Notes: generated from the sequence alone by a model not told the origin. 64,000 bases of DNA from Teredinibacter purpureus (GCF_014217335.1 NZ_CP060092.1:4109501-4173500), one strand, 5' to 3'. Shown: positions 38,288-47,613, numbered from the stretch's first letter. Numbers and translations: made by a program.

Positions 38288-40621
38288 ATGCTTACTTCAA
38301 TGTTTACTTCAGTTCGTTCCCACCTTAGCCCACTATTCCCTCTATTAGCGTCTGTGTGGGTTAGCAGTTTTACACCTACCGTGGCCGCAGCCAGCAACGA
38401 GTATTTAAAGAGTACATTGCCAACCAATCAACGCGTAGCCGCATTACTGGCCGAAATGACACTTGAAGAAAAAATAGGACAAATGAGTCAATTTGTAGGC
38501 GAGGCCGTAAAAGAAGAAATTAACACCCAAGATACCGTATTAGACTACACCCTAGCGCTGGGCGAATTGGCCGACTGGGTTCGGCAAGGCAAAACGGGCT
38601 CCTTCTTGAAGGTGGCAACATATGAAGAAGCCAATATTTTACAAAAGCTCGCGCTGGAATCACGTTTAAAGATACCGTTACTGATTGCTACCGATGCGCT
38701 CCACGGCCATGGTATGTATAAAGGGGCACCAACAATATACGCCACTCAAATAGGCCTAGCCGCCAGCTTTGACCCCGATCTCGCACAACGTATCGCACAG
38801 TATACCGCTGTAGAAATGCGCGCAACCGGTTATCACTGGGCGTTTTCGCCAAATATCGAAGTCGTGCGCGATGCACGTTGGGGGCGTTTTGGTGAAACAT
38901 TTGGTGAAGACCCACACCTAGTAACCGAAATGGGTAATGCCATGGTGCGCGGGTATCAAGGAAAGGATTTCAGCCAAGCCGATAACGTAATCGCAACGGC
39001 GAAACATTTTGTTGCTGGAGGCATTGCCTATAACGGCGTCAATGGTGCTCCCGCCGATGTTTCCGAGCGTAGCTTACATGAAATATTTTTCCCGCCGTTT
39101 ATTGGTGCAATTAACAATAACGTTTACACCATTATGCCCGCACATACCGACTTGAACGGCGTGCCCTGCCATGCCCATGGTGAATACTTAACGGCATTAC
39201 TCCGTGAGCAATGGGGGTTTGAAGGATTTTATATTAGCGATTGGAAAGATATTGCCCGATTACAATCGGCCCACCGCATTGTGGCAACCGAAAAACAGGC
39301 CGCCGAAGTTGCCGTAAACGCCGGCATAGACATGAATATGCATGGCCCCCAATTTTACAACGACCTACTGGCCCTCGTAAAAGAAGGTGCAATTTCCGAG
39401 AGCCGCATAGATAAAGCCGTTAGCAAAATTCTATTCGCCAAATTCCAGTTAGGCTTGTTCGAAAATCGAATAGTGAAAAAGGCAGAAATCGAAACCGTTT
39501 TACGCAACCCTACTCACCTACAGACAGCGCTCGAAAGCGCACAAAAATCTCTGGTACTGCTCAAAAACAACCACAACACTTTGCCCATTAACACTTCCGT
39601 TAAGCGACTATTCGTAACAGGCCCAAGCGCGAACAACCAAACCATTCTGGGCGAGTGGGCCCAGCTTCAAGCAGCCGATAATGTGACCACCGTACTAGAG
39701 GGGTTTCAAGCCCTTGTCACGGAAAGTAAAGCAAACAAAGCGCCACCATCTTTTGACATCGATTACCTCGCGACCCCAGGTTATCAAGAATATTCACAAG
39801 ACACCCTCAAAAAAGCCGCTCAAAAAGCGCAACAGGCCGATATTGCTGTGGTGGTGGTTGGTGAAAATTCACTACGTTTCGACAAGACCAAAACCAGCGG
39901 TGAAAACCTAGACCGAGCGAACCTAGATTTAGTGGGCGACCAACTCAAACTTCTACAAACAATAAAAGCAACGGGCACTCCCCTAGTGGTTGTCTTGATC
40001 AACGGCGGGCCAATTGCTTCTGAATGGTTGTACGAGAATGCCGACGCGATTATAGAAGCGTGGGAGCCGGGAATGTTAGGCGGCAAAGCCATTGCGCAAG
40101 CAATTGTGGGGGAGTACAACCCGGGCGGCAAATTGCCCATCACCATTCCTCGCTCTGCCGGCCATGTGCAAAGTTTTTACAATCACAAACCTTCCGCATT
40201 TCATCGTGGCGGTTTTTATAACAGCCAACGAACACCGCTCTACGAATTTGGACATGGGCTCAGCTATACGCAGTTTGAGTACAGTCATTTACGCGTACCC
40301 GCCCATCTTTCTAGTACCGATGCATTATCGATAACGGTTAAAGTCAAAAATACGGGTAACCGCAATGGTGACGACGTGGTATTAATTTACCTAAACGATA
40401 AGGTGAGTAGCGTAACCACTCCCGTAAAGAAACTGGTCGCCTTTAAGCGAATTCATCTGAAGGCTGGCGAAACCCAACAGGTTAGTTTTACGCTAAATAG
40501 CCACCACCTTGCACTCTATAACGCAAAAATGGTGCCTGTAATAGAACCCGGTGATTTTGACATTATGGTTGGCAACAAAGGCCCCAGAGCAACGTTTAGC
40601 TACCGTGCGCGAGCACACTAG
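38288..40621 (+). CDS. Secreted glycoside hydrolase family 3 beta-glucosidase
   Basis: This 777-residue enzyme is exported by a long signal peptide (about 1-34, ending AAA). The N-terminal TIM barrel contains ATDALHGHG, PNIEVVRDARWGRFGETFGED and the nucleophile in YISDWKD (Asp318). The C-terminal alpha/beta sandwich holds the likely acid/base Glu in GENSLRF/TSGENLD, followed by a fibronectin-III-like domain ending the protein. It should release glucose from cello-oligosaccharides in the periplasm. ATG 38288 has AGGG nearby. It is convergent with the RIO kinase, overlapping by 4 bp. Confidence 0.92.
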   Translation: MLTSMFTSVRSHLSPLFPLLASVWVSSFTPTVAAASNEYLKSTLPTNQRVAALLAEMTLEEKIGQMSQFVGEAVKEEINTQDTVLDYTLALGELADWVRQGKTGSFLKVATYEEANILQKLALESRLKIPLLIATDALHGHGMYKGAPTIYATQIGLAASFDPDLAQRIAQYTAVEMRATGYHWAFSPNIEVVRDARWGRFGETFGEDPHLVTEMGNAMVRGYQGKDFSQADNVIATAKHFVAGGIAYNGVNGAPADVSERSLHEIFFPPFIGAINNNVYTIMPAHTDLNGVPCHAHGEYLTALLREQWGFEGFYISDWKDIARLQSAHRIVATEKQAAEVAVNAGIDMNMHGPQFYNDLLALVKEGAISESRIDKAVSKILFAKFQLGLFENRIVKKAEIETVLRNPTHLQTALESAQKSLVLLKNNHNTLPINTSVKRLFVTGPSANNQTILGEWAQLQAADNVTTVLEGFQALVTESKANKAPPSFDIDYLATPGYQEYSQDTLKKAAQKAQQADIAVVVVGENSLRFDKTKTSGENLDRANLDLVGDQLKLLQTIKATGTPLVVVLINGGPIASEWLYENADAIIEAWEPGMLGGKAIAQAIVGEYNPGGKLPITIPRSAGHVQSFYNHKPSAFHRGGFYNSQRTPLYEFGHGLSYTQFEYSHLRVPAHLSSTDALSITVKVKNTGNRNGDDVVLIYLNDKVSSVTTPVKKLVAFKRIHLKAGETQQVSFTLNSHHLALYNAKMVPVIEPGDFDIMVGNKGPRATFSYRARAH

Positions 40622-41478
40622 AACTCGCCATCCCGTGCAGCTCGCTCTCGTTCTATTCGCTCATCTTCTTCCTGCTTAGCAAACTCAATGATGCGCATCA
40701 TGGTGGCAATATCCGTATCGACATCAGCTTCGGAAAACTCACCTGTCAATTTGCTATCAGGTTGTAGGTTGCCGTGTTCGTAGAGCTCCCATATCTCTTC
40801 GGCAAAATGCGTAATAAGCAAGGTAGGATCGTAACGGCCAAAATACTCGGTCATATTTTTAACATCGCGCGCTAACATCATTTGCGCATTGTTATTGCCA
40901 GCGGCGTTCACGGCTTGGGGTAAATCGATCACTACCGGCCCCTGTGCGTCTACCAATACGTTAAATTCCGACAAATCTCCGTGCACAAGGCCCGCACATA
41001 ACATACGCACAATTTCGACCATCATTCGGCTGTGATAGTCGCGGGCAAGTTCGGGGGTAAAGGTTACGTCGTCTAGACGGGGGGCGGGGTCGCCGTCTGC
41101 GTCTTGCACTAAATCCATGAGCAATACGCCATCTACAAAACCGTGGGGCTGGGGTACCCGCACGCCAGCTGCGGCTAGACGGTAGAGCGCATCTACCTCG
41201 GCCGTTAGCCATGCATTTTCTTGCTCCTTCTGGCCAAAGCGCGTTCCTTTTGCCATGGCCCGCGCGCGGCGAGAATTGCGTACACTTCGCCCTTCTTGGT
41301 ACTGCACAGCCTGCTTAAAACTGCGCTTATTTGATTCTTTGTACACTTTGGCACAGCGAATATGCTCGCCACAACGCACCACAAATACTTGCGCTTCCTT
41401 ACCACTCATTAACTGAAACAGTACATCATCTACTAGGCCATCTTCCACCAATGGCTTTAATCGCTTGGGTATTTTCAT
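40618..41478 (-). CDS. RIO1-type atypical serine protein kinase
   Basis: This 286-residue kinase-fold protein has the catalytic loop GLVHGDLSEFNVLV and the metal-binding DLPQ (VVIDLPQAVN), both RIO hallmarks, plus the N-terminal GKEAQVFVVRCG nucleotide-binding strand. RIO proteins act in ribosome maturation in archaea and eukaryotes; the bacterial role is not settled. A large part of the C-terminal tail is charged (EEDERIERERAARDGEF). Confidence 0.85.
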   Translation of the reverse strand: MKIPKRLKPLVEDGLVDDVLFQLMSGKEAQVFVVRCGEHIRCAKVYKESNKRSFKQAVQYQEGRSVRNSRRARAMAKGTRFGQKEQENAWLTAEVDALYRLAAAGVRVPQPHGFVDGVLLMDLVQDADGDPAPRLDDVTFTPELARDYHSRMMVEIVRMLCAGLVHGDLSEFNVLVDAQGPVVIDLPQAVNAAGNNNAQMMLARDVKNMTEYFGRYDPTLLITHFAEEIWELYEHGNLQPDSKLTGEFSEADVDTDIATMMRIIEFAKQEEDERIERERAARDGEF

Positions 41479-42206
41479 AAATTAGGGGTAAAACTTGTTC
41501 CTGTCATATAAAACTGAGACGTTGCCAACGGAGTTGAAAAGCAACCGCAATCCACTTTGTGGCCTTCTGAAGAGGACATAATACCTTAAGCAAGCCATGG
41601 AGGCAGGCACTTACAGACTTTTGGACCTATATAGCCCCCTCAATTGTCAAACGAACGGCCCCTAAAACCTTGAAAATTAGCAAGGTTTTTCGAAGATCAA
41701 CATTCCTTCATCCTAATTAATCGCTTTTGGCTTTAAGAAGGCGGTAACGAAGACCTATATTCGGCGTCAACTATGAAAGAAATTATGTTCTATTCATACC
41801 TTGGAAATGTCACGCCCAATACTGGCTAGAATAACAAGCCTCCATTGCCATGCGCACGCTTAACCGCGCTACCCTACGCGTGTGGAATATCGAAAAAAGG
41901 CGCTTAAAGCTTTAAATACTGCATTCGCACTAACGAGGAAACTTATCGTTTAAGTGGACTTAAGGTGTAATAGCGGTAGTGAGTGATTAACGTGGACGCC
42001 CAACTATTCCCCTCACCAAAACACAGATAAAGTGCCTGTCACTTTTCTTACTTTACTTTTACGCCTCTGCAGATTAGCTCTAGCAATCCCTACAGAAAAT
42101 TCTGGTTCCCATGCTCCAGCGTAGGAGCCTTGGGTCGCTGTACTGTTAGATAGCCTCTCTATAAATAGATATTTAAAACCCCGCACTAATCTACTCTCTT
42201 GGTTAC
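41479..42206. other. Long non-coding spacer between RIO kinase and Rho-like gene
   Basis: This 728-bp stretch holds no ORF I can support. It contains the hairpin at 41664-41690 and a short AAAGTG-N5-CACTTT inverted repeat (42029-42045). Stops are frequent in all frames, consistent with decayed sequence or regulatory RNA. Confidence 0.55.
41664..41690 (+). terminator. Hairpin terminator in the long spacer
   Basis: The arms AAAACCTTG (41664-41672) and CAAGGTTTT (41681-41689) are followed by T on the plus strand. No upstream plus-strand gene within 1 kb needs it, which hints at an unannotated transcript. Confidence 0.5.
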
Positions 42207-43166
42207 CTATCCTTTGGGGGCAAAATGGCTCAACAGCTCAGTATTTGAAGGGTACTTCTTGAGTAATTCAACTAATTTAGTGGCGCCCTCTTCGGGTTTA
42301 AGGCCTGAAAGTGCTCTTCGCAAAACCCTTATATTTTCAATGTCTTTGGCTTCAAGAAGAAGCTCTTCACGGCGCGTGCTGCTTTTAGCGATATCCAATG
42401 CCGGGAAAATACGCTGATTGGCAATCTTCCGCGACAAAACAATTTCCATATTACCTGTACCCTTAAATTCCTCAAAGATCACCTGATCCATCTGGCTTCC
42501 GGTATCGACGAGAATGGTCGCCATAATAGTAAGCGACCCACCATTTTCAATATTTCTAGCGGCGCCAAACATTTTTCGTGGTATTTCCATGGCCCTAGCG
42601 TCAAGCCCACCCGACATAGTGCGGCCACTGCCCTTTCGCTCTGTATTATGTACTCGTGCTAGCCGTGTAAGAGAATCAATCACAATCATAACGTTGTGAC
42701 CCTCACCCGCTTGCTCAGTGGCGCGACGAAGAAGATTATTGGCCACACCGACATGCTGCCCATAGCTTTCATCTGAGGACGAGGCATGTACTTCTGCAGG
42801 CACACTGCGCTTAAAGTCAGTCACTTCTTCGGGTCGCTCGTCAATCAGTAAAGCGTACAGCTTTATCTCTGGGTATGCCTTACCGACCGCCTGACAAATA
42901 TATTTTAAAATAGTGGTTTTCCCAGAGCCTGGAGGAGCAACAAGCAAAGCTCGCTGACCCATGCCGATTGGCGAGATCAAATCTATCGCGCGCGTAGTCG
43001 GCTCCGGAGAGCCTAATTCAAGCCGAATGCACGGAGACGGATGGATAGCGACGCCATTTAAAAAGCGTTTCTGTGGGTCATTTTGGGATTCGTCACTCAC
43101 CGCCTCACTGACTTGCTCAGGCGCGTTGTTCCTTTTCACTTTCAAGCGTAATGTTTTTTTCTTCAT
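42207..43166 (-). CDS. Truncated Rho paralogue (ATPase core only)
   Basis: This 319-residue protein aligns with the C-terminal RecA-like motor of transcription termination factor Rho but lacks the N-terminal helix bundle and cold-shock RNA-binding domain (E. coli Rho is 419). Walker A is APPGSGKT (77-84; canonical APPKAGKT), then LLIDERPEEVT (107-116), Walker B VMIVIDSLTRLA, R-loop GSGRTMSGGLDA and arginine-finger region QRIFPALD (R252). The first 40 residues are basic and replace the missing domain. Catalytic residues look intact, so it may be an active hexameric ATPase with altered RNA loading. The canonical rho is not in this window. Confidence 0.82.
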   Translation of the reverse strand: MKKKTLRLKVKRNNAPEQVSEAVSDESQNDPQKRFLNGVAIHPSPCIRLELGSPEPTTRAIDLISPIGMGQRALLVAPPGSGKTTILKYICQAVGKAYPEIKLYALLIDERPEEVTDFKRSVPAEVHASSSDESYGQHVGVANNLLRRATEQAGEGHNVMIVIDSLTRLARVHNTERKGSGRTMSGGLDARAMEIPRKMFGAARNIENGGSLTIMATILVDTGSQMDQVIFEEFKGTGNMEIVLSRKIANQRIFPALDIAKSSTRREELLLEAKDIENIRVLRRALSGLKPEEGATKLVELLKKYPSNTELLSHFAPKG

Positions 43167-43387
43167 GATAATAATTTATAACTCTAAAAAATGGAGGGGT
43201 TTTATAGTGGTACAAGATGACTGTACCTCTGGCTCGTTCCCACACTCTTGCATGGAAACCCATACGCACTACCCTATAAATGGTCGTATATTAAAAAAGG
43301 GTATATAGCAGGTTATCCACAGGGCGCCTCTACAAGAGGTTCAAAAAAGTTCAGTCAATATTTTTTCTCTGAAGAGCTACCTTACCG

Positions 43388-43915
43388 CTACATATCGTTA
43401 ATCCACTGGGCAAAATTCTCGACTTTATTCCAATCTGTAAATTCAACAATAACGGCAGGATCAGTAGGCCCTTTGGTTATCCACATGATAGAGCGGATCA
43501 TTAAACGATCCCAAAAACGATATTTTGGATAGTCAACTTTACCGGCAAAAACGGCCAGGCCTTTAGGTTTCCAATTTATTTTATTAAGAAATATTTTTAA
43601 ATACGGATTCGTTTCCGGGGAATTTCTCTCTGGTTTTCGGGCAACAAGATTAACCGTAAAAAAGGCATTTGGTTTACTATCCAAAACCTTCTCATTGTTT
43701 TTTATAAACTCATAGATTTTCGGGCTATGTTTTCCATATCGGATACTCGCACCGACAACAATCTTGTCAAATTGTTTAACATCTAAAACGGCTTCGTCAG
43801 CAACAGAAAACAACGCCACTTGGTTGGCCTGTAGCTCGATTTTTTCCTTTAATCGCTGACAAATTTCCAGCGTATGACCATCGGTTGTTGAGTAAACAAT
43901 TAAGATCTTAGCCAT
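43388..43915 (-). CDS. hemG: Menaquinone-dependent protoporphyrinogen IX dehydrogenase
   Basis: This 175-residue flavodoxin-like enzyme oxidises protoporphyrinogen IX to protoporphyrin IX in haem synthesis. The FMN phosphate loop is IVYSTTDGHTLEIC, and the long-chain insert and C-terminal block RFWDRLMIRSIMWITKGPTDP distinguish HemG from ordinary flavodoxins. ATG 43915 with GGAAC upstream gives MAKILIVYS. The open frame extends 47 codons upstream without similarity. Confidence 0.9.
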   Translation of the reverse strand: MAKILIVYSTTDGHTLEICQRLKEKIELQANQVALFSVADEAVLDVKQFDKIVVGASIRYGKHSPKIYEFIKNNEKVLDSKPNAFFTVNLVARKPERNSPETNPYLKIFLNKINWKPKGLAVFAGKVDYPKYRFWDRLMIRSIMWITKGPTDPAVIVEFTDWNKVENFAQWINDM

Positions 43916-44181
43916 TTTTTGTTCCGTAAAATATCCTCGGTATGTTTGTGCACATAATCTCGCAGTCAAAAGCAATGACACGCCAAAAGGGACAGGCGCT
44001 ATACAGAATAACTCCGGCTCCATACCCCTACGCGATAATCTTACTTCTGCGTACAAGTAATGAGCCTAAAGTGGCTGCCCCTAATGGCTCCCTGCCAAGG
44101 TAATATTCCACTGTAAAATACGATCAAATTCCGGCCATAATGTTGTATCGCTCAAATGGGAATAAAGTACCTGACTAACAG

Positions 44182-44630
44182 TTACTCGCTTAACCCAATG
44201 GTCGCATTTACAATAGTCTCTTCTTTAAGAAAAAGGCCTTCGCGGGTTAAGCGCTTGTTTATTACCGCAAGGAGTACATTCCCCAATTTATGCTCTTCGA
44301 GTCAATGTCTGAACTTGAGCATTGTCGTTTCGTCAGGAATGGGGCCGCTGAGTTTTAAACCGGCAAATTGTCGCATTGACTCTATTTCATAAAGTGCATC
44401 GTCCATCACTTGGTCACTCAAACTGTAAAATAATTGCATGCAGTAAACACGAAGTATAACGCTAAGCGGATAAGGTTTTTGGCATTTCCTTCTTTTGCGT
44501 AATGTCGCCGTACTTTATTTTACAATTGCTTCCACGGAATCAACGCATCCATTTTCTCGAGAAATATCGGACGGCGAGCTTTCCGTTTCTTGACGTTATA
44601 TTAGGCTTCGGAGAATGGTAGCTAATCCAT
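44182..44630 (-). pseudogene. IS5-family transposase remnant
   Basis: Read from ATG 44630 on the minus strand, the sequence encodes MD*LPFSEA*YN, KKRKARRPIF, MDALIPWKQL*, then after a frameshift near the GN-KPYP block LRVYCMQLFYSLSDQVM, ALYEIESMRQFAGL, PDETTMLKFRH* and a block ending in IVNATI. This is the N-terminal half of an IS5-type DDE transposase. At least four in-frame stops and one frameshift are present, and the reading ends just before the region of the first catalytic Asp, at 44182. The rest of the element is lost, so it cannot move itself. Confidence 0.85.
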
Positions 44631-44677
44631 AATTAACTCGAGCATGATAATTTTGTGTATTATGCCAAATTCCGGGT

Positions 44678-44697
44678 CTTAATCGGAGACTCCCTAG
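44678..44697. mobile_element. Possible left end of the decayed IS5 element
   Basis: Upstream of the remnant, the minus strand reads GGAGTCTCCGATTAAG, ending next to CTAG (44694-44697). IS5-group elements have ends of this style and duplicate a YTAR target such as CTAG. The right end is missing, so this is an inference. Confidence 0.35.
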
Positions 44698-44794
44698 CTG
44701 CTTGGCTATGTTTCATTCCATTCGTTAGCCCGTACTCTACCTTACGCCAAGAGCACACAGCACATAATTTTAGGGGCTGTACGTACGCGCGCCC

Positions 44795-44827
44795 TCTAAG
44801 CTCCCGTCTAAGCTCCCGTCTAAGCTC
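44795..44827. repeat. 12-bp tandem repeat, about 2.7 copies
   Basis: The unit TCTAAGCTCCCG occurs at 44795-44806 and 44807-44818 and then as the partial TCTAAGCTC (44819-44827). A minus-strand frame over it would read LRREL-type repeats, but no gene is supported. Confidence 0.75.
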
Positions 44828-44933
44828 TAAAAGTAAATGTCCCACTTATAGGAATGTAGCGCAACAGCCCTCTCCTACTGTGCTTTTTTGTCGTTTTTTA
44901 GAATAAGGCGACTGTACCTAAAGCCCTTTAACA

Positions 44934-46343
44934 CTACTCCTTGTTGGGGTAATTGGCCTCGATCCAAAAAGAACGCTTACGCCAGTGCTGCGTTTGCAGC
45001 TTTTGTATAAAGCTTTGTGCATTGTCTAAGGTTTTATACGTGGCTATTTTTTTATCCAGCTTTAATAGTTGGTGAAAATAACGTGCGCCGTGATGGTAGG
45101 CTTTGGTGTAACCCCGATTGAGCACATCGTTTAACAAGCAGCGGTAACACACCACACAGGCGAGTGTTTTTCCTGCTGAATCGAACTGTTTTAGCCAAGC
45201 CAATAGCTTACCGTAGTGAAGGGTTTCAAGCTCGCTTGTGCGCGTGAGTATTAGCGCTTCGGCCTGTTTTAGATTGTCCACAACCAGCAACATGGCGATG
45301 ACGTCGGGAAGATTTTTGGCGCCTTCGCTGAATTGAGTAACACGTTGGCGAATGTGCTTTTGCTCTGTTTGGGTTGCAAGGTGCCAGTAAGGCGCTAAGG
45401 TCGTCTCACTGGGCTCGGCTGCAAAATCATCTCTCAAAAAAACTTTTAGTGCTTTTTTGTCGCCCTTAATTTCAAGTAGTTTGTTGCGCAGGCGCCGATA
45501 ACGTGGCGGATCACATTCCCATTGCGGTTGAGCCAACCAATATTCGGCGCGTGTAAAATCACCAATAGATAAAATAAACGTAACAATTTCTTCTATTTCC
45601 AATATATTTGGGTTAGGGCTAGTGATTAACGTGGCTTTTTCAAACAGCTCTATATCACCCAAAGCTTCTGCAACCGAGCCAAGACCAATACACGCGTGAG
45701 CGGCTTCGTGATTGTAGATATTGGTATTATTGCTATTTTTTAGCGCTTTTCGCGCCTCGTTTTCGAACCGCCATGCTAGCTGTCGTAGCTCTGCTTCGGC
45801 CAAAACTTGACGACTGTTGCAAAGAATATTATCGAAACAGCCGTAGTCATTTTGATTAAAGAATGTCAGAATTTTTTCTACCCATTTTTCGCTGTCATTG
45901 AGTTCGCTACGCAGCTCTGCGGCGATATCTAACCACTGCTCAACGGCCACCATAAACACACCGCCGATATCTCCGTTGGAGTCATCTGAGCGCTCGAATA
46001 CAGATTCACTAAGCCACAAAAATTCCTCTGTAGCTTGTAGGGCTTGCTTAAGGTTTTGTTTGCGCAATACGGTGTCGATGTCGACTAAAAGTCTGTCTAG
46101 GTGATCAGAAAATTGGCCGCTACGGTTGCAGTCAATAAATGTTCGCTCTTTTTTAATGCGTTTTAACTGACTTTTTACGGTGTTATTAAGAGCGCTACTT
46201 GAGGTTTGTGTCTCAGAATTTTGGGTAACCGATATTTTTCGGTCTATCATCGCGTCTATTTCATCATCAATACCATAGAGGTCGCCAATGAGGTCCACTA
46301 ACGCGGCTTTTTTTAATTTATTTAATTGTTTATCCATACTCAT
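44934..46343 (-). CDS. Large helical protein of unknown function (possibly DUF6880)
   Basis: This 469-residue soluble protein is almost entirely helical, with repeat-like antiparallel pairs resembling TPR/HEAT arrays. There is no signal peptide. The N-terminus LNKLKKAALVDLIGDLYGID is a SAP-like or short helical motif, and the C-terminal YHHGARYFHQLLKLDKKI is typical of the DUF6880 group as I remember it. Neighbours (an IS remnant and a lone SPOUT methyltransferase) and long flanking spacers fit an accessory locus. I cannot assign a function. Confidence 0.65.
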   Translation of the reverse strand: MSMDKQLNKLKKAALVDLIGDLYGIDDEIDAMIDRKISVTQNSETQTSSSALNNTVKSQLKRIKKERTFIDCNRSGQFSDHLDRLLVDIDTVLRKQNLKQALQATEEFLWLSESVFERSDDSNGDIGGVFMVAVEQWLDIAAELRSELNDSEKWVEKILTFFNQNDYGCFDNILCNSRQVLAEAELRQLAWRFENEARKALKNSNNTNIYNHEAAHACIGLGSVAEALGDIELFEKATLITSPNPNILEIEEIVTFILSIGDFTRAEYWLAQPQWECDPPRYRRLRNKLLEIKGDKKALKVFLRDDFAAEPSETTLAPYWHLATQTEQKHIRQRVTQFSEGAKNLPDVIAMLLVVDNLKQAEALILTRTSELETLHYGKLLAWLKQFDSAGKTLACVVCYRCLLNDVLNRGYTKAYHHGARYFHQLLKLDKKIATYKTLDNAQSFIQKLQTQHWRKRSFWIEANYPNKE

Positions 46344-46759
46344 TTGCGCGTCTCGTGTTTATTTGCGGGTAACGCTGTTTGCCTTTAAGGCCGATAGCCG
46401 TAGCAATACGATAGGTTGATGAGTGTTTCCCTGAGGTTTTTGGCATACGACGCTATTGGTGACAAAACATATGCCGCCACTAGCCTTATGTCAAATGGGG
46501 AATACCTTTCCAGGGTAATGGTTTTCTTATACCAGGTACACATGCTGACGGGGCACGAGAGTGCCCATGCCAATAGCGGCTTAGGTGGCTGATGCGGATG
46601 CCTTTGGGTGGAGGTTTGCAAGACGGTCGCTGACCAACGAGTGGCCACCGGCGGAAGCATAACGTTAGAACCGTCAGGTAACCCTAATGCACGATCTACG
46701 CTGATAACCGAACGACTGCTTGAGGCGCTTGATGAAGATGACCAACGCCGTAAGAGGTA
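46344..46759. other. Spacer with possible decayed plus-strand coding remnants
   Basis: In 416 bp I see two unlinked plus-strand frames with protein-like composition: 58 codons from ATG 46419 (MSVSLRFLAYDAIG...) and another from 46608 running into the next gene (RVATGGSITLEPSG). Neither has recognisable similarity nor a convincing binding site. They may be fragments of a lost gene or chance. Confidence 0.4.
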
Positions 46760-47263
46760 TCATTCCGCTCTAACTTTATCTGATTTTTTCTTAATTTTTA
46801 ACACGTTTTGATGGTGAGAGAAGTTGTCTCCCTTGGCGAGGCGGTCGTACAGCACTACATTTACGGTGGCGGCTAAATTCATACAACCTTTAGTTGGAAT
46901 GTAAACAATGTCCTCGCAAAAATCGGTAATTTCTTTCTTTAGGGTGCCGTCTTCAGGGCCAAAGATATAAAAAGCTCTGGCTGGATGTTTGTAGGTCGTC
47001 AGTGACTTCGCGCCTTCGATCAGCTCAACGGCTACCGGGACACAGCCTAACGGAACAGAGTCTTCTAGTTCTTGAACGCCAATGAGAGGCAGCGTTTCAT
47101 AGATTTTTTGGGTATCGGTGTAAAACGGTTTAGCGCAGTCGTAACGCTTGCCGGTATAAAGAACGGAGCTAACGCCATAGCAGCCAGCGGCGCGCATTAC
47201 GGAGCCAACGTTCTCAGGAGATTTAGGATTGAACAGGCCAATACAGGCATAACTATTTTTCAT
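46760..47263 (-). CDS. SPOUT (TrmH/SpoU-like) RNA methyltransferase
   Basis: This 167-residue trefoil-knot AdoMet enzyme has motif 1 NVGSVMRAAG, motif 2 IFGPEDGTL and motif 3 MNLAATVNVVLYDR, all close to the TrmL/TrmH pattern. With no N-terminal extension it is a minimal SPOUT domain, likely a 2'-O-methyltransferase of tRNA or rRNA; the target nucleotide cannot be read from sequence. The lysine-rich C-terminus (KIKKKSDK) may bind RNA. Confidence 0.82.
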   Translation of the reverse strand: MKNSYACIGLFNPKSPENVGSVMRAAGCYGVSSVLYTGKRYDCAKPFYTDTQKIYETLPLIGVQELEDSVPLGCVPVAVELIEGAKSLTTYKHPARAFYIFGPEDGTLKKEITDFCEDIVYIPTKGCMNLAATVNVVLYDRLAKGDNFSHHQNVLKIKKKSDKVRAE

Positions 47264-47494
47264 AGGGATTAACGATTGATACCGGTTTATTGCTGATAAA
47301 TTAGGATAATTCGCTAGGGGCTTGGCCTTACAGTCTTAAAAACACACTTTTTCTTAGCCTATGCCGGCCGCTTGAATGACGCCAATATGACGCTGCAATT
47401 CTAATCAAGCCCCCATATCAGTACACTTTTGGGTGCCAACAGTTAACGTTTGGCTAGGCTATAAATTGTAACTATGGCTCTATTTTTTACAGGT

Positions 47495-47528
47495 AAAAAA
47501 AAGGCTGCCTTAAGGCAGCCTTTTTTTT
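47495..47528. terminator. Strong bidirectional terminator downstream of tRNA-Ser
   Basis: The stem AAAAAAAAGGCTGCC-TTAA-GGCAGCCTTTTTTTT has T-runs on both strands. It lies 86 bp after the tRNA-Ser 3' end on the minus strand and would also stop plus-strand read-through. Confidence 0.92.
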
Positions 47529-47613
47529 AGGTCAGGTATTTAGTCCAAAACAGCCCTACATTAGCCCTGTTTCACTACCTTCTGCCTAAAACCACATGTT
47601 AAGTGGCATTGTA

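Noticed and set aside
44156..44392. 78-codon plus-strand frame
   Set aside because: Opposite strand of the IS5 transposase remnant; the real similarity is on the minus strand.
44660..44845. 61-codon minus-strand frame with LRREL repeats
   Set aside because: Produced by the 12-bp tandem repeat; crosses the proposed IS end and has no homology.
46385..46660. 91-codon minus-strand frame
   Set aside because: Rich in Pro/Thr/Ser/Tyr, with no start signal or similarity.
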